Origin: Hydrogenophaga sp. PAMC20947
GTDB lineage: Bacteria > Pseudomonadota > Gammaproteobacteria > Burkholderiales > Burkholderiaceae_C
Direction: 5' to 3'
Length of the DNA: 64,000 bases
Assembly (NCBI RefSeq): GCF_004795855.1
Contig: NZ_CP039252.1
Coordinates: 4,588,001-4,652,000, forward strand
The notes under the pieces were generated by a model, which was not told where the DNA came from, did not search any database, and was given only the letters and a program-made list of their open reading frames with translations. Below, piece after piece: positions 1 to 7,726 of this stretch. Position numbers and translations under genes: made by a program. Within the stretch, counting starts at the first letter, position 1, and every line of letters begins with the position of its first letter.

Positions 1-662
1 TGTTTGTGGGGCAGAAAAGCGACTTCCAGGTACAGGTCGCCGGCCTCACCCTGACCCATGCCCGGACCGCCCTGACCGGCGAGACGGATGCGTTGGCCGG
101 CTCGAACACCGGGCGGAATGGTGAATTCGATGGGGTGCTCGCGCATGACCACATGGCCTTGTGCGTCCATCGAAGGCATTTGCAGCGTGACCTTGCGGGA
201 CCCACCGTGGTAGGCCTCTTCCAGGCTGATCTGGATCTGCGCGTGGCTGTCCTGCCCCTTGGCATTGAAGCTGTGACCCCGGGGTGAACCTCCACCGCCG
301 CCGCCGCCCTGGCTGGCGCGGGCCTGGCGAAACAGGGATTCGAAGAAGTCGCTGTGGTCGTCCGCCCCCCGGCCATCAAACCCGCTGCCGCCGGTCTCGA
401 AGCCGGCATTCCAGTCGGGTGGCGGCTGGAAGTCCTGGCCACTTTTCCAGTTGGCGCCCAGCCGGTCGTAGGCGGCGCGCTTCTCCGTATCCTTGAGCAC
501 GTCGTAGGCTTCGCCCACTTCCTTGAAGCGCTCTTCGGCATTCGCTTCTTTGCTCACATCCGGGTGGTATTTGCGTGCCAGTTTGCGGTGTGCACGCTTG
601 ATCTCGTCTTGTGAAGCGCTGCGCTCCACGCCCATGATCTTGTAATAGTCTTTGTATTCCAT
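1..662 (-). CDS. cbpA: CbpA-type DnaJ co-chaperone (3' end outside window)
   Basis: Curved-DNA-binding protein/DnaJ family co-chaperone that stimulates DnaK. The ATG is at 662 and the gene runs off the left edge, so only about 220 N-terminal codons are present. The protein opens [16 protein letters not shown] and carries the J-domain HPD motif in '[10 protein letters not shown]' near residue 35. A glycine-rich linker (GGGGGGGS) follows, then the start of the C-terminal substrate-binding domain (about residues 125 on, '[19 protein letters not shown]' and '[17 protein letters not shown]'). The zinc-finger CxxCxGxG repeats of true DnaJ are absent from the linker, which points to CbpA rather than DnaJ. 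A CbpM partner might lie beyond the edge. Confidence 0.92.
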   Translation of the reverse strand, partial: MEYKDYYKIMGVERSASQDEIKRAHRKLARKYHPDVSKEANAEERFKEVGEAYDVLKDTEKRAAYDRLGANWKSGQDFQPPPDWNAGFETGGSGFDGRGADDHSDFFESLFRQARASQGGGGGGGSPRGHSFNAKGQDSHAQIQISLEEAYHGGSRKVTLQMPSMDAQGHVVMREHPIEFTIPPGVRAGQRIRLAGQGGPGMGQGEAGDLYLEVAFLPHK

Positions 663-770
663 GCGGTGCCTTGGTCCGTGATCAAACGCTGCCTCGCCTT
701 GGGCGAAGAGCCGCTTTCAATGTACGTCGAAAGCCGACGGAAAAACCGGGCCTGCCAGCCGTCTTTTGAC

Positions 771-3149
771 TCAGGTCAACGTGTAGTCGGTCAGGTTGGG
801 GTGGCGCACTGCGCTCACGTATTCGGCGGTGAAACCGGGGAACAGGGCCACGATGCGGCCGCCCTCCATGCGGTACCAGCTGCGGCATTGTGCCCAGACC
901 GAGTCGCCCAGCCGGGCTTGCAGCGCTGCATTGTGGGCCAACTGAATTTCGGGTTTGACAGCGATCCAGCGGTGGTTGCCACTTCGCACCGCCTGCATGC
1001 AGGCGATGGCGTGTTGCACCTCCGGCTCGATGTACAGGAGGGTGGAGGTGTGGCCGGTGGCTGTGTTGGGACCCAGCATGAGGAACAGGTTGGGGAAGCC
1101 AGCCACGCTCACGCCGTGGTAAGCGCTGGGGCCGGAGTGCCAGGCCTGCTGCAGCGTCTGGCCACCCAGCCCCGTGACCTTCACGCCTGAGAGCAGGTGC
1201 ACGGCGTCAAATCCGGTGGCACAGACCAGCACATCCACTGGGTGCTTTTGCCCGTCGGTGGTGAGGATGCCGTCGGGTGTGATGCGCTCGATAGCGGCGG
1301 TGATCAGCTCCACATGGGGCCGACCCAGAGCCGGGTAAAAATCGTTCGAGTAGATGATGCGTTTGCAGCCCAGGGGATAGTCTGGCGTGAGTTGGTCCCG
1401 CAAATCCGGATCGCTGATCTGGCGCCGTTGGTGGGCCGACGCCGTCTTGAGCATGCCCTTGCGCGCCAATGTGCCTTCGTCAAAGCCCCGGCGTCCCCAC
1501 TCCAGCACTTGCGTCCAGGTCCAGCGCACAGCCGCTGCATAAGGGGGGCAGTGCGCAAGGGTGCGGTCGAGGGCGTTGTAGCGACGGTCCAGACGCGGCA
1601 TGACCCAGTTGGCTGTGCGCTGGAAAACCATCAGCTGGCCAGCAGTTTTCGAGATCGGCGGGATCAGTTGCGAGGCGGTGGAGCCGGTGCCGATGACAGC
1701 CACGCGCCGCCCGGCAAGGGCCACTCCGGCATCCCAGCGCGCGGAATGCAGGCGCTGCCCCTGGAAGTCGTCCAGACCAGGGATGTCGGGCCAGCGCGGC
1801 TGGCTGAGCGGCCCGGTGCTGCAGATGAAAAAACGCGAACGCAGGGTGTCGCCACTTTCGGTCTGGAAATGCCAATGGCCGCTGGTTTCGTCAAAACGGG
1901 CTTCGGTGAGCCGGGTGTTCAGCCGCAAGTGGGCGAGCAAGCCGTGGCGCTCGGCCAGGGACTGCTGGTAAGCCTGGATTTCAGGCGCACTGGCGAAGCG
2001 GCGTGTCCAGTTCGGGTTGGGCGCAAATGAAAACGAATACACCGGCGCGGGCACATCCACATGGGCGCCCGGATAGATGTTGTCCCACCAGGTGCCGCCC
2101 AGTCCGGGCTGCTTTTCCAGGATCACAAAGTTGTGTTGACCGGTGCGCTGCAGCTGGATCGCCATGCAGATACCCGACATGCCCGCGCCCATGATGACCA
2201 CGTCGTGTTCGCTGTACCGGGGCGCTTGTGCGTTCTGAACTGTCTGCAGCGCAAATCGGGTCAGTCGATGGATGGCGGCATCGGCGCTGTCCAGTACCCC
2301 ACCATGGAGTTGAAATACGTGCCAGCGGTGCTCGGTGATGTCCAGGGTGCTTGGCACGCCAGCGATTTCCAGAGCCGCATGCAGGTCCAGGGCCTGTCCG
2401 TGCAGCATTTCATCTGTGCCCGCCTGGATCAAGGTGGGCGGTAGGTCGCGCAGATGGGCATGCAAAGGAGAGGTGAGCGTCTGTCTGGGGTCGCCTCCAT
2501 TCAGGTAGAAACCAGCGCAAGCCTGGGCCCAGGCCGGGCTCAGTATCGCTTCGCCCCGCACGGGCAGGGGCGGGGGATCGGGCATCACCACGTCGCTCCA
2601 GGGAGAGAGCAGGAGCAGGGCGGCAGGCCGGGGTCCGCTGGCGTCGCGCAAAGCCAGGGCCGTGGCCAACGCCAGACCGCCGCCGGCCGAGTCGCCTGCA
2701 ATGACCACGGGGCCATCCCGGTGCAGTGCGCGAAAGGCCGCCAAGGTGTCATCCAGCGCCGCGGGAAAGGGGTGATCGGGAGCGAGCCGGTAGTCCAGTG
2801 CGAACACAGGCAAGCCGGTGAACTTCGCGAGGCGAGCGGTGAGCGAGCGGTGTGTGGCAGGGGAGCCCAGGCAGTAGGCGCCCCCGTGCAGGTACAAGAT
2901 GCAGCCCGGTTGTACTGCATCGCCATGCGCGCGCCGCAGCCATTCGCCTGGCACGCCCCCAGCGGCGCCCGCTTCGACCGTCACGCCGTGCGGGACCAGG
3001 GTGGTTTTGGCGATCAGCGACAACCAGCGGCGCTGGAAGGCGATAGAAAAACGGGGGCTAAAAACCGGCTTGAGCAGCAGGCGCAGGCTGGTGCGCAGCA
3101 CGCCCGCCTTGCAGGCTTCAAACCAGCCGCTGGGGCGGAAACTGGCCAT
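771..3149 (-). CDS. Esterase / Baeyer-Villiger monooxygenase fusion protein
   Basis: Two enzymes in one 792-residue chain. Residues about 60-300 are an HSL-type alpha/beta hydrolase: oxyanion-hole HGG at 88-90, GDSAGG at 152-157 (nucleophile Ser154), and likely Asp247 and His277. Residues about 315-792 are a class B flavin monooxygenase: FAD-binding GAGMSG at 321-326, the BVMO fingerprint (F-x-G-x3-H-x3-W-D in 'FQGQRLHSARWD') and an NADPH-binding GTGSTA. BVMOs turn ketones into esters and esterases hydrolyse them, so the fusion could run two consecutive steps (inference). There is no stop or frame change between the domains. An AGGGGAA-like ribosome site precedes the ATG. The substrate cannot be read from sequence. 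Confidence 0.88.
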   Translation of the reverse strand: MASFRPSGWFEACKAGVLRTSLRLLLKPVFSPRFSIAFQRRWLSLIAKTTLVPHGVTVEAGAAGGVPGEWLRRAHGDAVQPGCILYLHGGAYCLGSPATHRSLTARLAKFTGLPVFALDYRLAPDHPFPAALDDTLAAFRALHRDGPVVIAGDSAGGGLALATALALRDASGPRPAALLLLSPWSDVVMPDPPPLPVRGEAILSPAWAQACAGFYLNGGDPRQTLTSPLHAHLRDLPPTLIQAGTDEMLHGQALDLHAALEIAGVPSTLDITEHRWHVFQLHGGVLDSADAAIHRLTRFALQTVQNAQAPRYSEHDVVIMGAGMSGICMAIQLQRTGQHNFVILEKQPGLGGTWWDNIYPGAHVDVPAPVYSFSFAPNPNWTRRFASAPEIQAYQQSLAERHGLLAHLRLNTRLTEARFDETSGHWHFQTESGDTLRSRFFICSTGPLSQPRWPDIPGLDDFQGQRLHSARWDAGVALAGRRVAVIGTGSTASQLIPPISKTAGQLMVFQRTANWVMPRLDRRYNALDRTLAHCPPYAAAVRWTWTQVLEWGRRGFDEGTLARKGMLKTASAHQRRQISDPDLRDQLTPDYPLGCKRIIYSNDFYPALGRPHVELITAAIERITPDGILTTDGQKHPVDVLVCATGFDAVHLLSGVKVTGLGGQTLQQAWHSGPSAYHGVSVAGFPNLFLMLGPNTATGHTSTLLYIEPEVQHAIACMQAVRSGNHRWIAVKPEIQLAHNAALQARLGDSVWAQCRSWYRMEGGRIVALFPGFTAEYVSAVRHPNLTDYTLT

Positions 3150-3245
3150 GCGTGTATTCCCCTGTAGAGCGCTGCTTGTGCGGCGTTGCAGCGTCGGTCT
3201 GGCTTGTCATCAGCGCCGCGCCGCGCTCGTGCTGGCGCTGCTGGT

Positions 3246-3917
3246 TCAGCCTTTGGCTGCTGCTTCAGTTGCTTTGGCTTTGGCGCGCTGCATCATCAGC
3301 TCGGTATTGGTCTTTCGATCGGCATTGACCTGCACGACCGACGGACGCGCACCCACCAGCTTCAGGTAGTCCCGCAAGGGCAGGTCGGCCAGAAAATCAC
3401 GGCCGTAGATGATCTTGGTGGCGGCGGAGACCAGTGGCAGGTGCACCGTGGCCGCGCAGTCGGCCAAGGTGAAGCTGTCGCCGGCAATGTAGGGAGCAAA
3501 GCGGGTCAGGGTGGCAAAGGCGGCGGTATTTTTTTCCAGTTGTTGTCCTACCTTTTCCTTGGTCGAATCGCTGACCTTGCCGCCAAAGAAGGCTTCCGGA
3601 TACAGGTTGCGTGCCACCAGTTCCAGGTGGAGCTCGATGTAGCGAACGAGTTCGCGCGCTTTGGCCGCTTGAAACGGATCAGCCGGCAACAAGGCCGGTG
3701 TGGGGTATTGGGCTTCCACATACTCCAGCATCACGGTCGATTCGCTCAGCGGGCCTGCGTCGGTCTTGAAGTAAGGCACCTTGCCGATGGGGCTGGCGCT
3801 GGGATCGGTCTCCCCCACCCAAGCCAATTCCTCTTCAAACGCCACGCCTTTTTCGAGCAGGGCGAGTTTGACTTTGTTGTAGTAGTTGCTGGCCGAAAAG
3901 CCACAGAGCTTGAGCAT
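3246..3917 (-). CDS. Glutathione S-transferase family protein
   Basis: Cytosolic glutathione transferase of 223 residues, normal for the family. The N-terminal thioredoxin-like domain (about 1-80) starts MLKLCGFSASNYYNKVKLAL and contains the cis-proline segment 'GKVPYF' and the glutathione gamma-glutamyl contact 'LSES'. The C-terminal all-helical domain (about 90-205) has the conserved 'FTLADC' N-cap signature. An alanine/lysine-rich tail ends the chain. A good ribosome site (AGGAGA) precedes the ATG. It lies on the same strand as the monooxygenase fusion, about 100 bases upstream of it, so co-transcription is possible. The natural substrate is unknown. Confidence 0.9.
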   Translation of the reverse strand: MLKLCGFSASNYYNKVKLALLEKGVAFEEELAWVGETDPSASPIGKVPYFKTDAGPLSESTVMLEYVEAQYPTPALLPADPFQAAKARELVRYIELHLELVARNLYPEAFFGGKVSDSTKEKVGQQLEKNTAAFATLTRFAPYIAGDSFTLADCAATVHLPLVSAATKIIYGRDFLADLPLRDYLKLVGARPSVVQVNADRKTNTELMMQRAKAKATEAAAKG

Positions 3918-4026
3918 GGTTGTCTCCTGTTGTAAGGGGGTGAGCGAATCTTCAAAAAGCGATGGTAGTGCGTGATGGCAGCAGGGGCGGGTCGCGCAGT
4001 TGACCAGCCGCTGATAAACTGGCGGG

Positions 4027-4428
4027 ATGTACTTTTACCGTGCTCACCGCCGATTCGCTGCATGGCTTGCCATGATGGCGATGGTGTTGAGCGCGCTCGC
4101 GCCCACGCTGGCGCATGCCTGGGTCGCGGCCGCCGACAAGGGCCAGTGGATCGAGGTCTGCAGTGCCAGCGGCATGGTCTGGCTAAATGCCGACGGACTG
4201 GACGCGTCTGCGGACAAGGCAGCAGATTCAAACATGCCCATGGCCGACATGGCGCAGCATTGCCCTTGGTGCAGCTTCCATGGCTCAACGGCAGGCTTGC
4301 CTCCCGCAACGCTGGATGCCGCAGTGGCCGTGCACGCTGTGCACGCCATGCCGGGCTGGATCGACATGGCATCGCCGCACCAGCCGTTGCTCGGCGCGCT
4401 GGCGCGCGCGCCTCCTGTGACCTCCTGA
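4027..4428 (+). CDS. DUF2946 family protein
   Basis: Small exported protein of 133 residues. It has a hydrophobic N-terminal segment (about 11-31, ending 'LAHA') that looks like a signal peptide or membrane anchor. The features match DUF2946: 'WIEVCSASG' near residue 40 and a C-terminal 'HCPWCSFHG' Cys/His cluster near residue 80. The family has no firmly known function but often sits by copper or TonB-receptor genes. Here it precedes a SCO gene and a PCuAC copper chaperone, and a second paralogue lies at 5805. A role in periplasmic copper handling is inferred from this context and from the Cys/His/Met content. Confidence 0.75.
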   Translation: MYFYRAHRRFAAWLAMMAMVLSALAPTLAHAWVAAADKGQWIEVCSASGMVWLNADGLDASADKAADSNMPMADMAQHCPWCSFHGSTAGLPPATLDAAVAVHAVHAMPGWIDMASPHQPLLGALARAPPVTS

Positions 4429-4492
4429 CTTCACGCCGCAGTGCGCCTCTTAAATGGGGTGTGCCAGTGTTGATCCCTGTTCAGGAGGTTGC

Positions 4493-5152
4493 ATGCCTCA
4501 AAAATCACTTTTGTTTGAGAATCGTCTGGGGCGGACATCGCGCCGCAGCGCCCTTAAGGCCTGTGTGGCCCTGGGCGTGGTGCCTTGGTTGGTGGCTTGT
4601 GATCCGCTGGTGAGCAGCGGCGCTGCATCGGACGGATTCAAGGGCATCGACATCACCGGTGCCGACTACGCCCGGGATTTCGCGCTGGTCGATTTCAACG
4701 GCGCGCCGCGCACGCTCGCCGACTACCGAGGCCAGGTGGTGATGCTGTATTTCGGTTTTGTACAGTGCCCCGATGTGTGTCCCACGGCCCTGGCTCGGGC
4801 CGTAGAGGTGTTGCAGCTGTTGGGCCCGGCAGCGGCGCCCCAGGTGCAATTGCTGTTCATCACCGTGGACCCCGAGCGTGATACCCCTGCGCTGTTGCTG
4901 GAGTACATGGCCGCGTTTGATCCCTCTTTTGTGGCCATGACCGGCTCGCTGGCACAGATCAAGGCCACTGCCGATGCCTTCCGGGTGTACTTCAAGAAGG
5001 TGCCAACCGGTAGCACCTACACCATGGATCACACCGCCCTGACTTACCTGTTTGATCCCAAAGGGCAGATTCGTGTGGCCATGCGCCACGAGCAGACAGC
5101 TGCCGAATACGCCGCTGACATTCAGCGCTTGCTGACCGAGGACGAGGCCTGA
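4493..5152 (+). CDS. SCO1/SenC family copper chaperone
   Basis: SCO proteins deliver copper to the CuA centre of cytochrome oxidase or reduce its cysteines. The ATG at 4493 is chosen because AGGAGG lies 4 bases upstream; an in-frame start at 4454 lacks this. The product is 219 residues. The N-terminus contains RTSRRSALK and then 'LVAC', so it is probably a lipoprotein and possibly Tat-exported. The thioredoxin fold carries the metal-binding CPDVC (Cys92, Cys96) and a distal His180 in 'YTMDH', the complete SCO ligand set. It is followed by a PCuAC gene, forming a copper-relay pair. A second SCO gene lies at the end of the cox locus (41750). Confidence 0.92.
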   Translation: MPQKSLLFENRLGRTSRRSALKACVALGVVPWLVACDPLVSSGAASDGFKGIDITGADYARDFALVDFNGAPRTLADYRGQVVMLYFGFVQCPDVCPTALARAVEVLQLLGPAAAPQVQLLFITVDPERDTPALLLEYMAAFDPSFVAMTGSLAQIKATADAFRVYFKKVPTGSTYTMDHTALTYLFDPKGQIRVAMRHEQTAAEYAADIQRLLTEDEA

Positions 5153-5227
5153 CAGGCTGTCCCGTTCACTTGTTCAATTCCCCCGTTTCTTTGCCGCTTT
5201 TTTTTGTTTCTTAACCCTGGAGTTCCC

Positions 5228-5755
5228 ATGAAAAAACTGTTGATTGCTTCTATCCTCACCATCACCGCCGGCGCTTGGGCGCAAACCGTCACCGTCAAGG
5301 TCGAGGGCGCCTGGGTGCGCGGCACCGTGGCCACACAGAAAGCCACCGGCGCCTTCATGCGCCTGACCCCCAGTGCCAAGGTGCGCCTGGTGTCCGTCAG
5401 CTCGGCAGCGGCAGGTGTCGCGGAAATTCACGAAATGTCGATGGAGAACGACGTCATGAAGATGCGCCAGATCGACGGTCTGGACCTGAACGCGGGCAAG
5501 GCCACGGAGCTCAAGCCCGGTGGTTTTCACATCATGCTGATGGACCTGAAGGCCCCACTCAAAGGCGGTGATTCAGTCCCCATGACGCTGACCTTTGAGG
5601 ACGCCGCCAAGAAGACCTTCACGCAGGATCTGACGGTGTCGGTGACGGCTTTGGGCAAGGGCAAGGCGCCCAATGCGATGAAGCCCGACATGAAGTCGGA
5701 AACGAAATCGGACATGAAGTCCGAGATGAAGCCAGAAATGGAGCACAAGCAATGA
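5228..5755 (+). CDS. PCuAC-type periplasmic copper chaperone
   Basis: Copper(I) carrier of the DUF461/PCuAC family, 175 residues with a signal peptide (cleavage probably after 'AGAWA'). The diagnostic H-x10-M-x21-H-x-M motif is exact: His68, Met79, His101, Met103. After the domain a tail (about 148-175) repeats Met-Lys-Ser/Pro-Asp/Glu units, ending in 'MEHKQ'. The Met and His residues could add copper sites, though this is inferred. PCuAC works with SCO to metallate CuA, and the upstream neighbour is a SCO gene, so the pair probably serves the aa3 oxidase encoded about 27 kb away. The start was chosen at MKKLL because it begins a classical signal peptide and follows a CTGGAG site. Confidence 0.93.
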   Translation: MKKLLIASILTITAGAWAQTVTVKVEGAWVRGTVATQKATGAFMRLTPSAKVRLVSVSSAAAGVAEIHEMSMENDVMKMRQIDGLDLNAGKATELKPGGFHIMLMDLKAPLKGGDSVPMTLTFEDAAKKTFTQDLTVSVTALGKGKAPNAMKPDMKSETKSDMKSEMKPEMEHKQ

Positions 5756-5804
5756 TCGGCCTTCGGTTCTTCCCGATTTTCTGATGCCCTGATCGCTGCA
5801 GCCC

Positions 5805-6200
5805 ATGCGCTGGATGTCCCCCTCTCTCCTGCGCTCGCTCGCCCGCTGCCTGCTGGGCGCGATGTTGCTCGCGACCCTGGCGCCGGCGGTGTCACGCACG
5901 CTCACGGCTTCGCGTCAGGCCGGTGACTGGGTAGAGATCTGCACGACGCAGGGTATGCGCTGGGCCCAGCTGAGCGGGGGCGACACCCACCTGGATTCGG
6001 GATTGAAAGAGGGCTTGCTCCACGCCCTGGACCGTTGCGGGCATTGCGCGTTGACGGCGGAGCGCTTTGCTCCTTTGGTGTCCGGTGTGCCTGCAATAGA
6101 GGCCCTGGCGGCGGCCTGGCCCCGGCCTCATCACACAGAAGCGAGCCAACGATCTCATGCGGCGCTCACTCCGAGCGCCCGCGGCCCGCCTTGCGCCTGA
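5805..6200 (+). CDS. DUF2946 family protein (second copy)
   Basis: A paralogue of the protein at 4027, 131 residues. It has an N-terminal hydrophobic stretch (about 10-30), 'WVEICTTQGMRW' matching the first copy's 'WIEVCSASGMVW', and a C-terminal 'RCGHCAL' in place of 'HCPWCSF'. The CxxC spacing is retained although the rest has diverged. The two copies bracket the SCO-PCuAC pair on the same strand, so all four genes may form one transcription unit. The function is unknown; copper binding or sensing is only an inference from neighbours and the conserved cysteines. The start codon is less certain because a second ATG lies three codons downstream. Confidence 0.68.
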   Translation: MRWMSPSLLRSLARCLLGAMLLATLAPAVSRTLTASRQAGDWVEICTTQGMRWAQLSGGDTHLDSGLKEGLLHALDRCGHCALTAERFAPLVSGVPAIEALAAAWPRPHHTEASQRSHAALTPSARGPPCA

Positions 6201-6292
6201 ACTGAACGCACTGGCCACCCTGCCCGGGAGGCCCGTTGTCCCGTCGCGCTGCTTCGCTGCACGCGATGCAAGCACCAGTTTCAGGAGTTTTC

Positions 6293-6916
6293 ATGAATAC
6301 CGTTTTTCACCCTCGGACGCTGGATTGCGCCTGTGCGGAACCTGTTTTTTTGGCGGGCGATGTCGGGCCGATCTGGCGCATCACCGAAGGCGTGGTCCGT
6401 CTGGACCGCGATCGGGGGCCGCAGCGCCAGCCAGTGCAAATCGCCATGCCCGGCGACCTGATCGGAGCTGAAGCCCTGTGTGATCAGCATTACCGCTTCA
6501 ACGCCACGGCCCTGACCGCTTGCCGACTTGAGTCGGTCGACGCCGCAGATGCTTCCGCGCGCGAGCGCCTTCTCCAGCAGGCCTTGCTGCAGCAGCAGAG
6601 CCGTTCGCAAGACATGGCCGCGTTGCGCACAGGCAGTGTGCTTCAGCGCATCACCCACCTCATTCACTTGCTCGGATTCGAGAGGGCCCAGCCCGGCCTG
6701 CAACCCCATGCCGAGGCCATCCGATTGGCTTTGCCCACGTTGCGGGAAATTGCGCAGGTGATCGATGCCAAGACCGAAACGGTCTGCCGTGTCCTGGGGC
6801 AGTTGCTGCCGCCCCGGCGGCGAAAAGCAGGCGCAGCTTCCGCTACAAGCGCCGGGCGCAGCCGCCGAAACTCAATCCCTGTGCGAACCGGCAGACTCGC
6901 CTTGCTTTCGGCCTGA
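6293..6916 (+). CDS. Crp/Fnr-family transcriptional regulator
   Basis: A 207-residue protein with a cyclic-nucleotide-binding-like beta-roll ('GDVGPIWRITEGVVRLDRD', 'IAMPGDLIGAEAL') and a C-terminal winged helix. The recognition helix reads 'TETVCRVL', keeping the Glu and Arg that contact the TGA core in FNR/CRP sites. AGGAG lies 5 bases before the ATG at 6293. FNR's four-cysteine oxygen-sensing pattern is missing; only a CAC pair occurs near residue 12. After the DNA-binding helix comes an Arg/Ser-rich tail of about 35 residues. It follows the copper-delivery genes, so it may regulate them or respiration. The effector is unknown. Confidence 0.8.
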   Translation: MNTVFHPRTLDCACAEPVFLAGDVGPIWRITEGVVRLDRDRGPQRQPVQIAMPGDLIGAEALCDQHYRFNATALTACRLESVDAADASARERLLQQALLQQQSRSQDMAALRTGSVLQRITHLIHLLGFERAQPGLQPHAEAIRLALPTLREIAQVIDAKTETVCRVLGQLLPPRRRKAGAASATSAGRSRRNSIPVRTGRLALLSA

Positions 6917-7074
6917 CGCTGGCGTTGTCCCGGGTGGCGCGGCCTCATGGGCGGGTCGTCGGGTCTCTGCTCTTTCGTCTTTGCCTTCACCCACCCATGC
7001 GTTTCAACGGGATGTCCAGCCCTTCTGTGGATTCAGCCGATCCTGCGACCTGCGGCTCTTCTCGCTTCTGCGCC

Positions 7075-7700
7075 ATGGCGCAGCGGTGGCATTTTTATGC
7101 TGACCTGCATGTGGGTGACTGCCTGATTGAAACAGCGGCCGGCCTGGCCGTGGTGATGTTGGTCACGGGTGTGTGGCTTTTCTGACCCCGCCAAGGCAGT
7201 GGCTGGTCGCAGGTGCTCGTGCCCAACCTGCGGGCGCGAGATCGAGCGTGGCGCCGCCGGCAGGCCAGCCGGGGTTCAAAGACCCGTTTCACGTACGGCC
7301 TCCCAAAGGTGAAGACGGCGTGTTCACCGTGTCGGCCGACTCCATGAGCGGTGACTTGACCGACCCAACTTCAGACCGCACCGTGCACGTGGACCGCTAC
7401 ACCGGCAAGGTGCTGGCTGAGGCGGTGATCAAAGACTGTTCCACTGTGGCCAAAGTCATGGCCGTTGGCATCGCCTTGCCCCAGGGGGATTTGGGGTGGT
7501 GGAGACGCAGGCCGGCTGGCCGCGGGCGAATGGTGGCGCCGGGCACGCCACAAAACGTTGTGCGCTGGAAAACCGGTGCCTCCGTGATGCTGGGCGTGGC
7601 GCTGGCGTTTCCGCTGGCGGGTGCTGCGTTGGTGGGCTTTTTGCTGCTGGATGCCTTGCTGCTGTCCCGCATTCCGGTGCTGCGCCGAGCGTTGAGCTGA
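7075..7700 (+). pseudogene. Decayed PepSY-type iron-regulated membrane protein
   Basis: Remnant of a PepSY-associated transmembrane (PiuB-like) protein, about 210 codons where intact homologues have about 400-500. Recognisable pieces, in order, are 'RWHFYADLH', 'LIETAAGLAVVMLVTGVWLF', 'GWSQVLVPNLRARDRAW', the PepSY domain ('VYTVSADSM'-like 'VFTVSADSMSGDLTDP' to 'GIALPQGDLGWW') and a C-terminal helix. Lesions: a TGA at 7183-7185 where the family has Trp (in WWPR); a change of reading frame between about 7255 and 7275 with the middle missing; and an internal deletion joining GDLGWW directly to RRRPAG at 7497-7503. It lies between the Crp-type regulator and an iron-type ABC transporter, suggesting a former iron-uptake role. 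Confidence 0.78.
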
Positions 7701-7726
7701 GCAGACTGGAGTGCTTTTTCCTTCGT

